DNA of 64,000 nt from Actinomycetota bacterium (GCA_020636995.1 JACJWU010000005.1:186001-250000); one strand, 5' to 3'. Counted from the first letter of the stretch, positions 16,347 through 24,672 are shown. The notes: generated by a model not told the origin, from the sequence alone. A program made the numbers and translations.

Positions 16347-17051
16347 TCAATGCGTGGCGGCGGGGATCTCCTGCACTTCGATCTGCGCCCGGCTCTGCTC
16401 CCGCAATCCCCTGGGGGTGACCCAGCGCTGAACCCCGGCCAGCACCAATTCCGCGACAACGGCCAGCGCAGCGGTGAGGATGGCGCCGGCGATGATCAGC
16501 GTGTTGTCCTGCAGGGCGAAGCCATCGACCACGTACCGTCCGAGACCGCCGCTGCCCACCAGCGCCGCCAGGGATGCGGTGGCCACGACCTGCACGGTGG
16601 CGGTCCGGATGCCGGCGGCGATCAATGGCACCGCCAACGGCACCTCAACGCGGGCCAGGATGCCCATGCCGCTCATGCCCATCCCGCGGGCAGCGTCGCG
16701 CACCTCATCGTCGACGCCGGCCAGACCGGTGTACGTGTTCGTGAGGACGGGCGGGATGGCGAACAGTGCCAACGCCAGGATGGCGGCCAGATTCCCGATC
16801 CCGATCTCCGGAATGGACGCCAGGATCGTCAGCACACCCAGAGTGGGCACGGCGCGGCCGACGTTGCCGATGTTGGTGGCTAGGAACACACCCTTGCGCA
16901 GGTGTCCCAGCGTCAGTGCGACCGGCAGGGCGACGATCAGCGCGAGGGCCATCGCGGCCAGGCTGATCTCGATCTGCTGCCATGTCCGCACCGGGATACC
17001 GTTCTCCCCGGTCCAGTTTGCCGGGTCCGTGAACCACTCGATGACTCCCAT
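16347..17051 (-). CDS. Compatible-solute ABC transporter permease (OpuCB/OpuCD type)
   Basis: 234 residues with about six membrane helices and the inner-membrane permease signature DAARGMGMSGMGILARVEVPLA (EAA-loop region, about residues 130-151). It is an OpuC-type osmoprotectant permease (BPD_transp_1). ATG (MGVIEWF) overlaps the upstream permease stop by one base. It pairs with the next permease as a heterodimer through which betaine-like solutes enter the cell. Confidence 0.9.
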   Translation of the reverse strand: MGVIEWFTDPANWTGENGIPVRTWQQIEISLAAMALALIVALPVALTLGHLRKGVFLATNIGNVGRAVPTLGVLTILASIPEIGIGNLAAILALALFAIPPVLTNTYTGLAGVDDEVRDAARGMGMSGMGILARVEVPLAVPLIAAGIRTATVQVVATASLAALVGSGGLGRYVVDGFALQDNTLIIAGAILTAALAVVAELVLAGVQRWVTPRGLREQSRAQIEVQEIPAATH

Positions 17052-17728
17052 CAGCCGGCCTGCTTCCTCGTCCACGGCACGGTGAGTCGCTGCACAAGCA
17101 GCAGCAGGATCTCGAAGACAACAGCCAGCAGTACACAGCACAAAGTGGCCGTGAAGATCTGCGCGTGCCAGAAGTTGTTCTGGAAGCCCGACAGGATGAG
17201 GGTCCCGAATCCGCCGTAGCCCACGAGCGCCCCGATGGTCACCATGCCCACCGTGCTCACCGTGGCGATGCGGATACCCGCGAGGATGGTCGGCATCGCC
17301 AGCGGAATGGACACCCGGGTGGCGATCTGGCGGGTGGTCAGTCCCATGCCGTTGGCCGCGTCGAGCACCTCCGCGGGCACGTCATCGAGGCCGACCACGA
17401 TGTTTCGCAGCACCACCAGCAGGCCGTAGACGGCCAGCGCGATGATCACCGTCCACGGGCTCAACCCGAAGATCGGCCACAGCAGGGAGATGAGGGCCAG
17501 CGACGGGATCGTGTACAGGACCCCCGACAATCCGAGCACAGGTCCGGACAGTCGTGGCACCTTGCGCACGAGCACGGCCAACGGGACCGCGAGCACGATC
17601 GCGAGCAGCACAGAACCCACGGTGAGGAAGATGTGCTCCTTGCCCGCCGCCACCAACTCCGCCCAGTTGTCCTGGACGTAACTCCAGGACAACCACGGGT
17701 TGCTCGCTTCGGCCAGTGTCGACAGCAT
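17051..17728 (-). CDS. Compatible-solute ABC transporter permease (second subunit)
   Basis: 225 residues, about six membrane helices, with the coupling loop DAANGMGLTTRQIATRVSIPLA and the motif GYGGFGTLILSGF near the end. It starts at the ATG giving MLSTLAEAS, with TACCGT 6 nt upstream. The frame stays open across the 61-nt tandem repeats, but that extension is repeat sequence, not protein. First gene of the leftward permease-permease-binding protein operon. Confidence 0.9.
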   Translation of the reverse strand: MLSTLAEASNPWLSWSYVQDNWAELVAAGKEHIFLTVGSVLLAIVLAVPLAVLVRKVPRLSGPVLGLSGVLYTIPSLALISLLWPIFGLSPWTVIIALAVYGLLVVLRNIVVGLDDVPAEVLDAANGMGLTTRQIATRVSIPLAMPTILAGIRIATVSTVGMVTIGALVGYGGFGTLILSGFQNNFWHAQIFTATLCCVLLAVVFEILLLLVQRLTVPWTRKQAG

Positions 17729-17734
17729 GGGCCG

Positions 17735-17740
17735 ACGGTA
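17735..17740 (-). promoter_or_regulatory. Leaderless-type -10 box of the importer operon
   Basis: TACCGT on the minus strand, 6 nt from the ATG at 17728. Confidence 0.5.
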
Positions 17741-17779
17741 GCGCGGGTGGACGACCGGTGGCCAGCAGGTGCGCGGCGC

Positions 17780-18020
17780 TTGCCCGCCAGGCACCCAAAC
17801 CCCCACCCGGCCGCAACTGGGTGCCCAACAGACAACTGGCGTGCCCACCAGGCACCCAAAACCCCACCCGGCCGCAACTGGGTGCCAAACCGACAACTGG
17901 CGTGCCCAACAGGCACCCAAACCCCCACCCGGCAGCAACTGGGTGCCAAACCGACAACTGGCGTGCCCAACAGGCACCCAAACCCCCACCCGGCCGCAAC
18001 TGGGTGCCAAACCGACAACT
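17780..18020 (+). repeat. Family B tandem array, four 61-nt copies
   Basis: GACAACT recurs at 17831, 17892, 17953 and 18014, an exact 61-nt period. Each unit contains GGCACCCAAA and, about 20 nt later, CTGGGTGCC, so each can form a hairpin. The minus strand of each unit has closely spaced G runs (GGGTGGGGGTTTGGG, then another TTGGG), a possible G-quadruplex. The array fills the divergent region between the permease operon and the ATPase gene, ending about 40 nt before the ATPase -10 box. Outside the array the 341-nt gap holds only the two promoters. Confidence 0.9.
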
Positions 18021-18056
18021 CAGTCCGGCAGGTTTCCACCGCGTCCGTGCCTGCGC

Positions 18057-18062
18057 TACGGT
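18057..18062 (+). promoter_or_regulatory. Leaderless-type -10 box of the ABC ATPase gene
   Basis: TACGGT, 7 nt before the ATG at 18070. Confidence 0.5.
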
Positions 18063-18069
18063 CGCACCC

Positions 18070-19017
18070 ATGATCAGCCTGCAGGACGTGACCAAGCAGT
18101 ACCCGGACGGCACGGTCGCGGTTCACGATCTGACCCTCGAGATCGACGAAGGGGTCATCTGTGCGCTCGTGGGACCGTCCGGTTGCGGCAAGACCACCAC
18201 GATGCGGATGATCAACAGGCTGATCGAACCGACCAGCGGCACGATCCAGGTCAACGGTGACGACGTCACGGCACTCGATGTGCAGGAGTTGCGACGCAGG
18301 ATCGGATACGTGATCCAGAACGCCGGACTCTTCCCGCACTACACGGTGCGCAAGAACGTCGCCACCGTTTGCCGACTGCTGGGCTGGGACGAACCCCGCA
18401 TCGCCGACCGGGTCGACGAGATGCTCGGCCTCGTCGACCTCGATCCGGACACGTTCGGCGACCGCTACCCTCACCAACTGTCCGGTGGTCAACGCCAGCG
18501 TGTCGGCGTGGCACGGGCGCTGGCGGCCGATCCACCTGTGCTGCTGATGGACGAGCCGTTCGGCGCCGTGGACCCGATCGCCCGCGAGCGACTGCAGGAC
18601 GAGTTCCTCGCGCTGCACCAGCGGGTACGCAAGACCGTGGTCCTCGTGACCCACGACATCGACGAGGCGGTGAAACTCGGCGATCGCATCGCAGTGATGA
18701 GGCAGGGCGGCTACCTCGAACAGTTCGACCGTCCGGCCGCTGTGCTCGGCTTCCCCACCAGTGACTTCGTGGCCGATTTCGTGGGCTCGGACCGGGCTAT
18801 CAAACGCCTGCGGGTGAGCCCGATCCCCGACGACGCGCTCGGCGACGAGACCATCGAGCCGGTTCCAGGCGTGATCGAGGTGCCGGTCACGGCCAGCCTG
18901 TATGACTTGCTCGCCGCAACCCTGCAGGCGGATTCGGGGGTGGCTCGCGTCACCCCGAGCGGCAAGGCCGTGCGAGTCGGCGACATCGACCGCCTGATGA
19001 TGGCGTCGCGGCCCTGA
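18070..19017 (+). CDS. Compatible-solute ABC transporter ATP-binding protein (OpuCA/ProV type)
   Basis: 315 residues. Walker A GPSGCGKT at 35-42, Q-loop IQNAGLFPH near 82-90, signature LSGGQ at 137-141, Walker B LLMDEP at 158-163 and switch histidine H195. The C-terminal 70 residues look like a degenerate CBS module, as in osmoregulatory OpuCA/OpuAA. It powers the importer encoded by the divergent operon; splitting the ATPase from the permeases is less usual. The start is chosen for similarity (MISLQDVTKQY) and a -10 box at 7 nt. Confidence 0.9.
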   Translation: MISLQDVTKQYPDGTVAVHDLTLEIDEGVICALVGPSGCGKTTTMRMINRLIEPTSGTIQVNGDDVTALDVQELRRRIGYVIQNAGLFPHYTVRKNVATVCRLLGWDEPRIADRVDEMLGLVDLDPDTFGDRYPHQLSGGQRQRVGVARALAADPPVLLMDEPFGAVDPIARERLQDEFLALHQRVRKTVVLVTHDIDEAVKLGDRIAVMRQGGYLEQFDRPAAVLGFPTSDFVADFVGSDRAIKRLRVSPIPDDALGDETIEPVPGVIEVPVTASLYDLLAATLQADSGVARVTPSGKAVRVGDIDRLMMASRP

Positions 19018-19082
19018 CCGGGACGCCGGTGGGATCTTGCAGGCGCGAGAACCGCTCGCGAATCTCGCACGAAGCGTCGGGT

Positions 19083-19367
19083 CTACGCCCCGCCGTGCTC
19101 GCGGATGTACGTGGCATAGCGGGCCACGAACAGCGGCTCGAGATCGCCCACCTTCTCGTGGCCGAACGCCTCTTTCGCCGCTGAGATCAGGCCGACCAGT
19201 GACCCGGAGATGTCCCCGAGAGAACCCCCTTCGTCCGAAACGTTCTCCAGCGACGGGGTGTGGGTGAGCAGGTCGTAGAAGAACCCGATGTCGTGGCGCT
19301 TCTCCGCCAGTTCGAACGCCTTGTGGCGCAGTTCTTCGTACGGAAGATCTTCCAGAGCCTCGGCCAT
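19083..19367 (-). CDS. Small conserved protein of unknown function
   Basis: 94 residues, acidic and mostly helical by composition, without signal peptide or membrane segment. Notable segments are YEELRHKAFELAEKRHDIGFFYDLLTHTPSL at the front and a C-terminus of FVARYATYIREHGG. I do not recognise a named domain. It lies 10 nt after the DUF3180 gene on the same strand but has its own TAGAGT box, so it may be transcribed with the folate operon and on its own. Confidence 0.7.
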   Translation of the reverse strand: MAEALEDLPYEELRHKAFELAEKRHDIGFFYDLLTHTPSLENVSDEGGSLGDISGSLVGLISAAKEAFGHEKVGDLEPLFVARYATYIREHGGA

Positions 19368-19373
19368 GTCCAG

Positions 19374-19379
19374 ACTCTA
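19374..19379 (-). promoter_or_regulatory. Leaderless-type -10 box of the 94-residue protein gene
   Basis: TAGAGT on the minus strand, 6 nt from the ATG at 19367; it overlaps the stop region of the DUF3180 gene. Confidence 0.5.
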
Positions 19380-19877
19380 TCCGACCCGGGGATGCACCCA
19401 ATCGGCCGCTGAGTCCGCCTCGTCGGTGCCGTCGTCATCGTCGTCGCCATCACCCTTGATGCGGCATATCCGCTCCAGCCACAGGGCCGCCGCCACGACG
19501 AGCAGCCCGGCGACGACCGAGGCCAGCGACGCGAAGCCCCGTATGCGGGCGGCCTCGATCCACCACTGCCCCACGAACCAAACCAGGAACCCTGCGTAGA
19601 CCCCGGTCGCGATCGCGCCGGTGCGGGACGCGGCCATCGCCAGCGCCGCGGTCCGGGCCGCGACGAATGGGTCCACGCGCTTCTCGCGCAGACGACGGCG
19701 CATCCCCACAGCCCAGAACACCAATGCCGCGGCGAGGATCAGCAAGGTCGCCGGCGCGGTCCACGGGACAGGCACGCTGCGACCGGCCGCCCGGTCGATC
19801 ACGTCGGCAAGCACCCACCCTGCCACCGCGCTGACCACACCCAACGTCAGCAGCAGCCTGGCACTGGTCGGGGTCAC
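19377..19877 (-). CDS. DUF3180 membrane protein
   Basis: 166 residues with four predicted membrane helices at about 8-26, 40-60, 88-108 and 116-134, and an acidic tail containing a run of five aspartates. Length, topology and position directly after folK match the actinobacterial DUF3180 family (PF11377). Its start overlaps the folK stop by 4 nt. The function is unknown. Confidence 0.8.
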   Translation of the reverse strand: MTPTSARLLLTLGVVSAVAGWVLADVIDRAAGRSVPVPWTAPATLLILAAALVFWAVGMRRRLREKRVDPFVAARTAALAMAASRTGAIATGVYAGFLVWFVGQWWIEAARIRGFASLASVVAGLLVVAAALWLERICRIKGDGDDDDDGTDEADSAADWVHPRVG

Positions 19878-20362
19878 GGCTCCACTGTACGCAGCAGGGG
19901 CCCGATTCGGCGAACGCCCGCGGACGCCACCACAACGTCGGCCACGGTGCGACCGTCGGGGAGTTCGAAACCCGGATCGACCTGTGCCCAGGGGATCATC
20001 ACGAACCCCCGCTGTGTCGCCCGTGGATGCGGCAGCGTCAGTTCCGGATCGTCACTGACCAACTGCCCGTAGGCGAGCACGTCCACGTCGAGTGTGCGTG
20101 CACCCCACCGGACCTCCCGCGTGCGACCTTTGCCCTGCTCGGCGGCATGTGCGGTTGCCAGCACATCCGCCGGTGACGCTTCGGTCTCCAGCACGACCAC
20201 AGCGTTGAGGTAGTCCGGCTGCTCCGGCCCACCAACGGGGTCGGTCTCGTAGACATCCGAGACGGCGACGACCTCACCGAGGGCCGCGAGCTCGTCCACG
20301 GCGTATTGCAGGGCCTCGACCCGGTCCCCCAGATTCGCGCCGATCGACAGCGCGACTCTCAT
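19874..20362 (-). CDS. folK: 2-amino-4-hydroxy-6-hydroxymethyldihydropteridine pyrophosphokinase
   Basis: 162 residues. It transfers pyrophosphate from ATP to 6-hydroxymethyl-dihydropterin, the substrate of FolP. Family marks: SIGANLGDR at 6-14, VYETDPVGG-PEQPDYLNAVV, and the active-site stretch RWGARTLDVDVLAYG followed by LPHPRATQRGFV. Start and stop overlap folB and DUF3180 by 4 nt each. Confidence 0.95.
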   Translation of the reverse strand: MRVALSIGANLGDRVEALQYAVDELAALGEVVAVSDVYETDPVGGPEQPDYLNAVVVLETEASPADVLATAHAAEQGKGRTREVRWGARTLDVDVLAYGQLVSDDPELTLPHPRATQRGFVMIPWAQVDPGFELPDGRTVADVVVASAGVRRIGPLLRTVEP

Positions 20363-20712
20363 CGCGTGATCCGCACGATGACGTCCTCGAAGATCTCGGT
20401 CACTGGTGCGTAGGGTTTGTGCACGGTGATGGTCACAGCGTCGACCCCGGGGAAGTCCTTGACCCGCTGTGCGATCCGTTCCGCGAGCGCCTCGATCAGC
20501 GCGAACGGCGGCCCGGACACGATCCCGGCCACCTCGGTCGCCACGGCCCCGTAGTCGACGGTGTCGGCCAGATCGTCGGACCTGCCGGCCCACGAGGTGT
20601 CCACGGCCATCTCCACGTCGATGACGAAGGTCTGACCCGTCTGTTTCTCGAAATCGAGCACTCCATGGTGACCCCGCGCGCGGATCCCCATCACTGCGAT
20701 CGTGTCGGTCAT
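20359..20712 (-). CDS. folB: Dihydroneopterin aldolase
   Basis: 117 residues. It cleaves 7,8-dihydroneopterin to 6-hydroxymethyl-dihydropterin and glycolaldehyde. Recognisable blocks are RARGHHGVLDFEKQTGQTFVID, with the catalytic Glu, DTVDYGAV, LIEALAERIA and the C-terminal VTITVHKPYAPV with the catalytic Lys. It overlaps folP and folK by 4 nt each. Confidence 0.95.
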   Translation of the reverse strand: MTDTIAVMGIRARGHHGVLDFEKQTGQTFVIDVEMAVDTSWAGRSDDLADTVDYGAVATEVAGIVSGPPFALIEALAERIAQRVKDFPGVDAVTITVHKPYAPVTEIFEDVIVRITR

Positions 20713-21503
20713 CGAGCCTCCTGCCATGCCTGCGCGACACGCACCGCGTCGCGACTGCCCACCACATCGTGCACGCGTACACCCCACACCCCCTGCGCGG
20801 CGGCCAACGCGCTGACCGCGGCAGTGGCGACATCCCGGTCCGCTGGTTCCGGCTTGTCCAGCAGTTCCCCCAGGAAGCGCTTGCGTGAGGCGCCGACCAG
20901 GACCCGCGGGCCGATGGCCAGCAGGCGCGGCAGGCCGTGCAACAACTGCCAGTTGTGGTGCGGCTGCTTGGCGAAGCCGAGTCCCGGGTCCAGGATGACC
21001 CGCTCAGGATCGATCCCCGCCCGCTCGCAGGCTTCCAGCCGGTGGCTCAAGGCCCTGGCGACATCGTCGACCACATCGGTGTACATGGTGAACTCCTGCA
21101 TGTGGGCCGAGTGTGCCCGCCAGTGCATCGCCACGTAGTCGACCTCGAGTCCGGCGACCGTGGACAGCATCTGCTCGTCGGCCAGGCCGCCGGACACGTC
21201 ATTGACCATCTGCGCGCCAGCGGCCACACACGCCCGGGCAACCGCCGCCCGGGTGGTGTCGATGCTCACCGGGACGCCTGCCTGCGCCAGCGCGGACACC
21301 ACCGGCACGACTCGCTCGAGTTCGGTCTCCAAGCCGACCCGTGCGGCACCCGGACGGGTGGACTCCCCTCCGACGTCGACCCACTGCGCACCCGTTGCGG
21401 CCATCGCGATACCCGCAGCCACGGCCTCCGCAACGTCGCCGTACTGTCCGCCGTCGCTGAACGAATCGGGCGTGACGTTCAGCACGCCCATGACAATGGT
21501 CAC
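20709..21503 (-). CDS. folP: Dihydropteroate synthase
   Basis: 264 residues. It condenses 6-hydroxymethyl-dihydropterin pyrophosphate with p-aminobenzoate; this is the sulfonamide target. Motifs: NVTPDSFSDGG at 9-19, GGESTRPG at 45-52, MVNDVSGG, DPGLGFAK and GASRKRFLG. Overlaps folE and folB by 4 nt each. Confidence 0.95.
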   Translation of the reverse strand: MTIVMGVLNVTPDSFSDGGQYGDVAEAVAAGIAMAATGAQWVDVGGESTRPGAARVGLETELERVVPVVSALAQAGVPVSIDTTRAAVARACVAAGAQMVNDVSGGLADEQMLSTVAGLEVDYVAMHWRAHSAHMQEFTMYTDVVDDVARALSHRLEACERAGIDPERVILDPGLGFAKQPHHNWQLLHGLPRLLAIGPRVLVGASRKRFLGELLDKPEPADRDVATAAVSALAAAQGVWGVRVHDVVGSRDAVRVAQAWQEAR

Positions 21504-22102
21504 CGACCCAGTATCAACGCCATCGCTTCGGCGCGGGTGGCCGAGTCACGCAACTGACCGCGCACTGCACTGGTCGTGGTCGTCGATCCGGGCTTGCGAG
21601 TGCCGCGCATCGCCATACACAGATGCTCAGCCTCGATGACCACGATCACCCCGCGGGGCTTCAGAATGGACTGCAGCGCGTCAGCGATCTGGGTCGTGAG
21701 CCGTTCCTGCACCTGGGGTCGCTTGGCGTACACATCCACCAGCCGGGCAAGTTTGCTCAGCCCGGTGATGCGACCATCGTCGGCCGGGATGTACCCCACG
21801 TGGGCACGGCCGAAGAAGGGCACGAGGTGGTGCTCACAATGGCTCCACAGTTCGATGTCACGGACCAGCACGAGTTCGTCGTGCGCGAGGTCGAACGTCG
21901 TGGTGAGCACCTCGTCGGGCGATTGCCGCATACCGGCGAAGACTTCGGCATACATCCGCGCCACGCGGGCGGGCGTGTCGAGTAGCCCGTCACGTTCAGG
22001 GTCCTCACCCACGGCGTACAACAACTCCCGGACGGCGGCCTCGGCCCGGGGCTGATCGAACGGCGGGATCTCACGGTCAGGCAAGCTGATCGGATTGGTC
22101 AT
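21500..22102 (-). CDS. folE: GTP cyclohydrolase I
   Basis: 200 residues. It converts GTP to 7,8-dihydroneopterin triphosphate, the entry to folate synthesis. The zinc/catalytic motif SHCEHHLVPF covers 87-96 and the second site is AEHLCMAMRG. First gene of the folE-folP-folB-folK-DUF3180 operon. I chose the ATG giving MTNPISLPD; an upstream ATG at 22120 adds six residues. A CAAACT box, weaker than the others, is 6 nt upstream. Confidence 0.95.
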   Translation of the reverse strand: MTNPISLPDREIPPFDQPRAEAAVRELLYAVGEDPERDGLLDTPARVARMYAEVFAGMRQSPDEVLTTTFDLAHDELVLVRDIELWSHCEHHLVPFFGRAHVGYIPADDGRITGLSKLARLVDVYAKRPQVQERLTTQIADALQSILKPRGVIVVIEAEHLCMAMRGTRKPGSTTTTSAVRGQLRDSATRAEAMALILGR

Positions 22103-22142
22103 TGATCCAGTTTGATGCACACCGCCACAACGCGCCCGCCGG

Positions 22143-22263
22143 GTTGCCCGTCAGACACCCAAACCCACCCGCGCCCACAACTGGGTGCCCACACGACAAC
22201 ACAGTTGCCCGTCAGACACCCAAACCAACCCAGGCCGGCAACTGGGTGCCCACGCGACAACAC
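22143..22263 (+). repeat. Family B tandem array, two 61-nt copies
   Basis: Copies start at 22143 and 22204 with GTTGCCCGTCAGACACCC, continue through a C-rich stretch to ACTGGGTGCCC and end ACGACAACAC. The period and arrangement match the arrays at 17780 and 30631. It lies between the divergent starts of folE and the HNH gene, ending about 40 nt before the HNH start. Confidence 0.9.
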
Positions 22264-22289
22264 CGCCTCGCACCGTGTGGTCGTGCCAG

Positions 22290-22295
22290 TACGCT
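22290..22295 (+). promoter_or_regulatory. Leaderless-type -10 box of the HNH gene
   Basis: TACGCT, 6 nt before the ATG at 22302. Confidence 0.5.
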
Positions 22296-22301
22296 CGGCG
22301 C

Positions 22302-22703
22302 ATGGCGGGCAGGAGTCGACGGGCACGGGCGGCCAAACGCCGCAAACGCCGGATGGACAGCGTCGACCCGGACCTCGACGACGTGGGCTGGACCGCGCTG
22401 CTGCAGGCATGGGGTGGGTGCGCGTATTGCGGTGAACGCTCAGATCGACTGCAGCGCGACTGCATCCTGCCCATTTCGCGCGGCGGTCGCTACACCCTGA
22501 CCAACGTCGTCCCCGCCTGTCCGTCGTGCAACGCCAGCAAGTGCAACCAGGAAGTCACGACCTGGCTGCGACGCAAAGGGCTGGACGAGGCAGCCTTCCT
22601 GCGCGGCCACATCCGCGTTCTGGCCGATATGGGTCACAGCGGCGGCTCGGGGGTCGGGATGTTGGCACCCGAGGACCCGTTGCCGTTCGAACCGGCCGGG
22701 TAG
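22302..22703 (+). CDS. HNH-family protein with a Cys in place of the first His
   Basis: 133 residues with a very basic N-terminus (RSRRARAAKRRKRR). The zinc pairs are C40-x2-C43 and C73-x2-C76. The beta-beta-alpha centre reads DCILPISRGG, so the usual DHxxP histidine is Cys54. The HNH asparagine is N68 and the final Asn is N77. The change may abolish or alter nuclease activity; the rest of the domain is intact. Its last 70 bases overlap the convergent ftsH coding end. Confidence 0.8.
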   Translation: MAGRSRRARAAKRRKRRMDSVDPDLDDVGWTALLQAWGGCAYCGERSDRLQRDCILPISRGGRYTLTNVVPACPSCNASKCNQEVTTWLRRKGLDEAAFLRGHIRVLADMGHSGGSGVGMLAPEDPLPFEPAG

Positions 22704-24586
22704 TCCACCGGACCCCGTTCGTGCGGGCGGCGGCGCGCCGACCCGGTCCAGGCGGGCCGGGCGTCACGACGGCGAAGGTTCTCGAAGATGTCCGCCACCT
22801 GATCCTTGTCCAGGGTCTCCTTCTCGAGCAGTTCCACGACGAGCCGGTCGAGGATGTCGCGATTGTCGAAGAGGATCTCGTACGCCTCCTGATGCGCCTG
22901 CTCGATCAGGGACCGCACCTCCTCGTCGATGGCAGCGGCGATCTCCTCGGAGTAGTCGCGCACATGACCCATGTCGCGGCCCAGGAACACCTCGTTGTTG
23001 TCCTGGCCGTAGCGGATGGCGCCGAGCCGTTCGGTCATGCCGTACTGGGTCACCATCGCGCGCGCCACCGCGGTCGCCTTCTCGATGTCGTTGGAGGCGC
23101 CGGTGGTCGGGTCGTGGAAGACCATCTCCTCGGCTGCACGGCCACCGAGCATGTAGGCGAGTTGATCGAGCATCTCGTTGCGCGTGGTCGAGTACTTCTC
23201 CTCGTCGGGCAGCACCATCGTGTACCCGAGGGCCCGGCCGCGCGGCAGGATCGTGATCTTGTGCACCGGATCGCTGTTGGGCAGCGCAGCAGCCACCAGT
23301 GCGTGACCGCCTTCGTGATAGGCGGTGATCCGCTTCTCGGCCTCGTTCATCAGTCTCGTGCGCTTCTGCGGACCAGCCACCACGCGGTCGATGGCCTCAT
23401 CCACGGCCTGCGGGGTGATCAGCGTCTCGTTGGTACGAGCGGTGAGCAGAGCGGCTTCATTGAGCACGTTGGCCAGGTCCGCGCCGGTGAAACCAGGCGT
23501 GCGACGAGCGATGTTGAGCAAGTCGATCCCGGGGGCGATCGGCTTGCCCTTCACGTGCACCTTGAGGATCTCCTCACGACCCTTCAGATCCGGGCGCTCG
23601 ACGGCGATCTGCCGGTCGAAGCGTCCCGGGCGCAGCAATGCCGGGTCCAGGATGTCGGGACGGTTGGTGGCGGCGATCAGGATGACCCCGCCGGAGACGT
23701 CGAAGCCGTCCATCTCGACCAGCAACTGGTTCAGCGTCTGCTCGCGCTCGTCATGCCCGCCGCCGAGCCCGGCGCCACGATGGCGGCCCACCGCGTCGAT
23801 CTCGTCGACGAACACGATGGCCGGGGCATTGGCCTTGGCCTGCTCGAAGAGGTCGCGCACACGAGACGCACCCACACCGACGAACATCTCGACGAAGTCC
23901 GACCCGGAGATCGAGTAGAAGGGCACTCCGGCCTCACCGGCGACCGCCCGGGCGAGCAGCGTCTTGCCGGTGCCGGGCGGGCCGTACAGCAGGACACCCT
24001 TGGGGATCTTCGCGCCCACCGCCTGGAACTTGGCCGGCTGGGCGAGGAACTCCTTGATCTCCTCGAGTTCCTCGACGGCCTCATCGGCGCCCGCCACGTC
24101 GGCGAACGTGGTCTGGGGCATGTCCTTGGTGATGACCTTCGCCTTCGACTTCCCGAAGTTCATGATCCGCGAGCCACCGCCCTGCATCTGGCTCATGAAG
24201 AAGAACAGCAGCAGCACGATCAGGACCACCGGCAGCAAAGACACCAGCAGCGTGACGAAGATGTTGTCCCGCGGGACCTCGACGGTGTACCCGTCCGGGA
24301 GCTGACCGGCGTCCTTCTTCGCCTGCAGTTGGTTCTGCAGTTCCAGACCCTGGCCGGTGATGTACTCGGAGCGGACCTTGGTGTCGTCCTGCAGCGTGAG
24401 TTCGATGCGCTGCTCGCGGTCGATCAGGGTCGCCTGCTTGGCCTGGTTCTGCTCGATGTAGTCGACGGCCTGCCACGTGTCGACGTCCTTTACCCCTCCG
24501 ACGCCGGACACGAGACTGCTGCCGAGCAGCACGAGAAGTACTGCCAGCAGGATCCACAACAGCGGCCCACGCGCCAAGCGCTTCAT
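22634..24586 (-). CDS. ftsH: ATP-dependent zinc metalloprotease FtsH
   Basis: 650 residues. This membrane AAA+ protease degrades misfolded or short-lived membrane and cytosolic proteins. Membrane helices at 9-29 and 112-132 flank a periplasmic domain. Walker A GPPGTGKT is at 202-209, Walker B VFVDEID at 258-264, second region of homology near 304-323 and zinc site HEGGH at 424-428. I chose the ATG at 24586, with AAGGTG six bases upstream, over a GTG and ATG slightly earlier. The unconserved Gly/Asn/Ser-rich tail is read from the DNA strand opposite the HNH gene end. Confidence 0.95.
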   Translation of the reverse strand: MKRLARGPLLWILLAVLLVLLGSSLVSGVGGVKDVDTWQAVDYIEQNQAKQATLIDREQRIELTLQDDTKVRSEYITGQGLELQNQLQAKKDAGQLPDGYTVEVPRDNIFVTLLVSLLPVVLIVLLLFFFMSQMQGGGSRIMNFGKSKAKVITKDMPQTTFADVAGADEAVEELEEIKEFLAQPAKFQAVGAKIPKGVLLYGPPGTGKTLLARAVAGEAGVPFYSISGSDFVEMFVGVGASRVRDLFEQAKANAPAIVFVDEIDAVGRHRGAGLGGGHDEREQTLNQLLVEMDGFDVSGGVILIAATNRPDILDPALLRPGRFDRQIAVERPDLKGREEILKVHVKGKPIAPGIDLLNIARRTPGFTGADLANVLNEAALLTARTNETLITPQAVDEAIDRVVAGPQKRTRLMNEAEKRITAYHEGGHALVAAALPNSDPVHKITILPRGRALGYTMVLPDEEKYSTTRNEMLDQLAYMLGGRAAEEMVFHDPTTGASNDIEKATAVARAMVTQYGMTERLGAIRYGQDNNEVFLGRDMGHVRDYSEEIAAAIDEEVRSLIEQAHQEAYEILFDNRDILDRLVVELLEKETLDKDQVADIFENLRRRDARPAWTGSARRRPHERGPVDYPAGSNGNGSSGANIPTPEPPL

Positions 24587-24672
24587 ATTCATCACCTTGA
24601 GGATAGAACGGCCGAAACCTGTCCGCTCATTCCCGTATCCACTGCGTGCGCTGAGGGCGTAACTCTACTGTC

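Noticed and set aside
17051..18010. Extended permease with a repetitive N-terminus through the 61-nt array
   Set aside because: The 61-nt period shifts frame from copy to copy, a -10 box sits 6 nt before the normal ATG, and permeases of this family start at that ATG.
17780..18020. Short repeats that might be a CRISPR array
   Set aside because: The 61-nt units are contiguous and internally homologous, with no unique spacers, and no cas genes are nearby.
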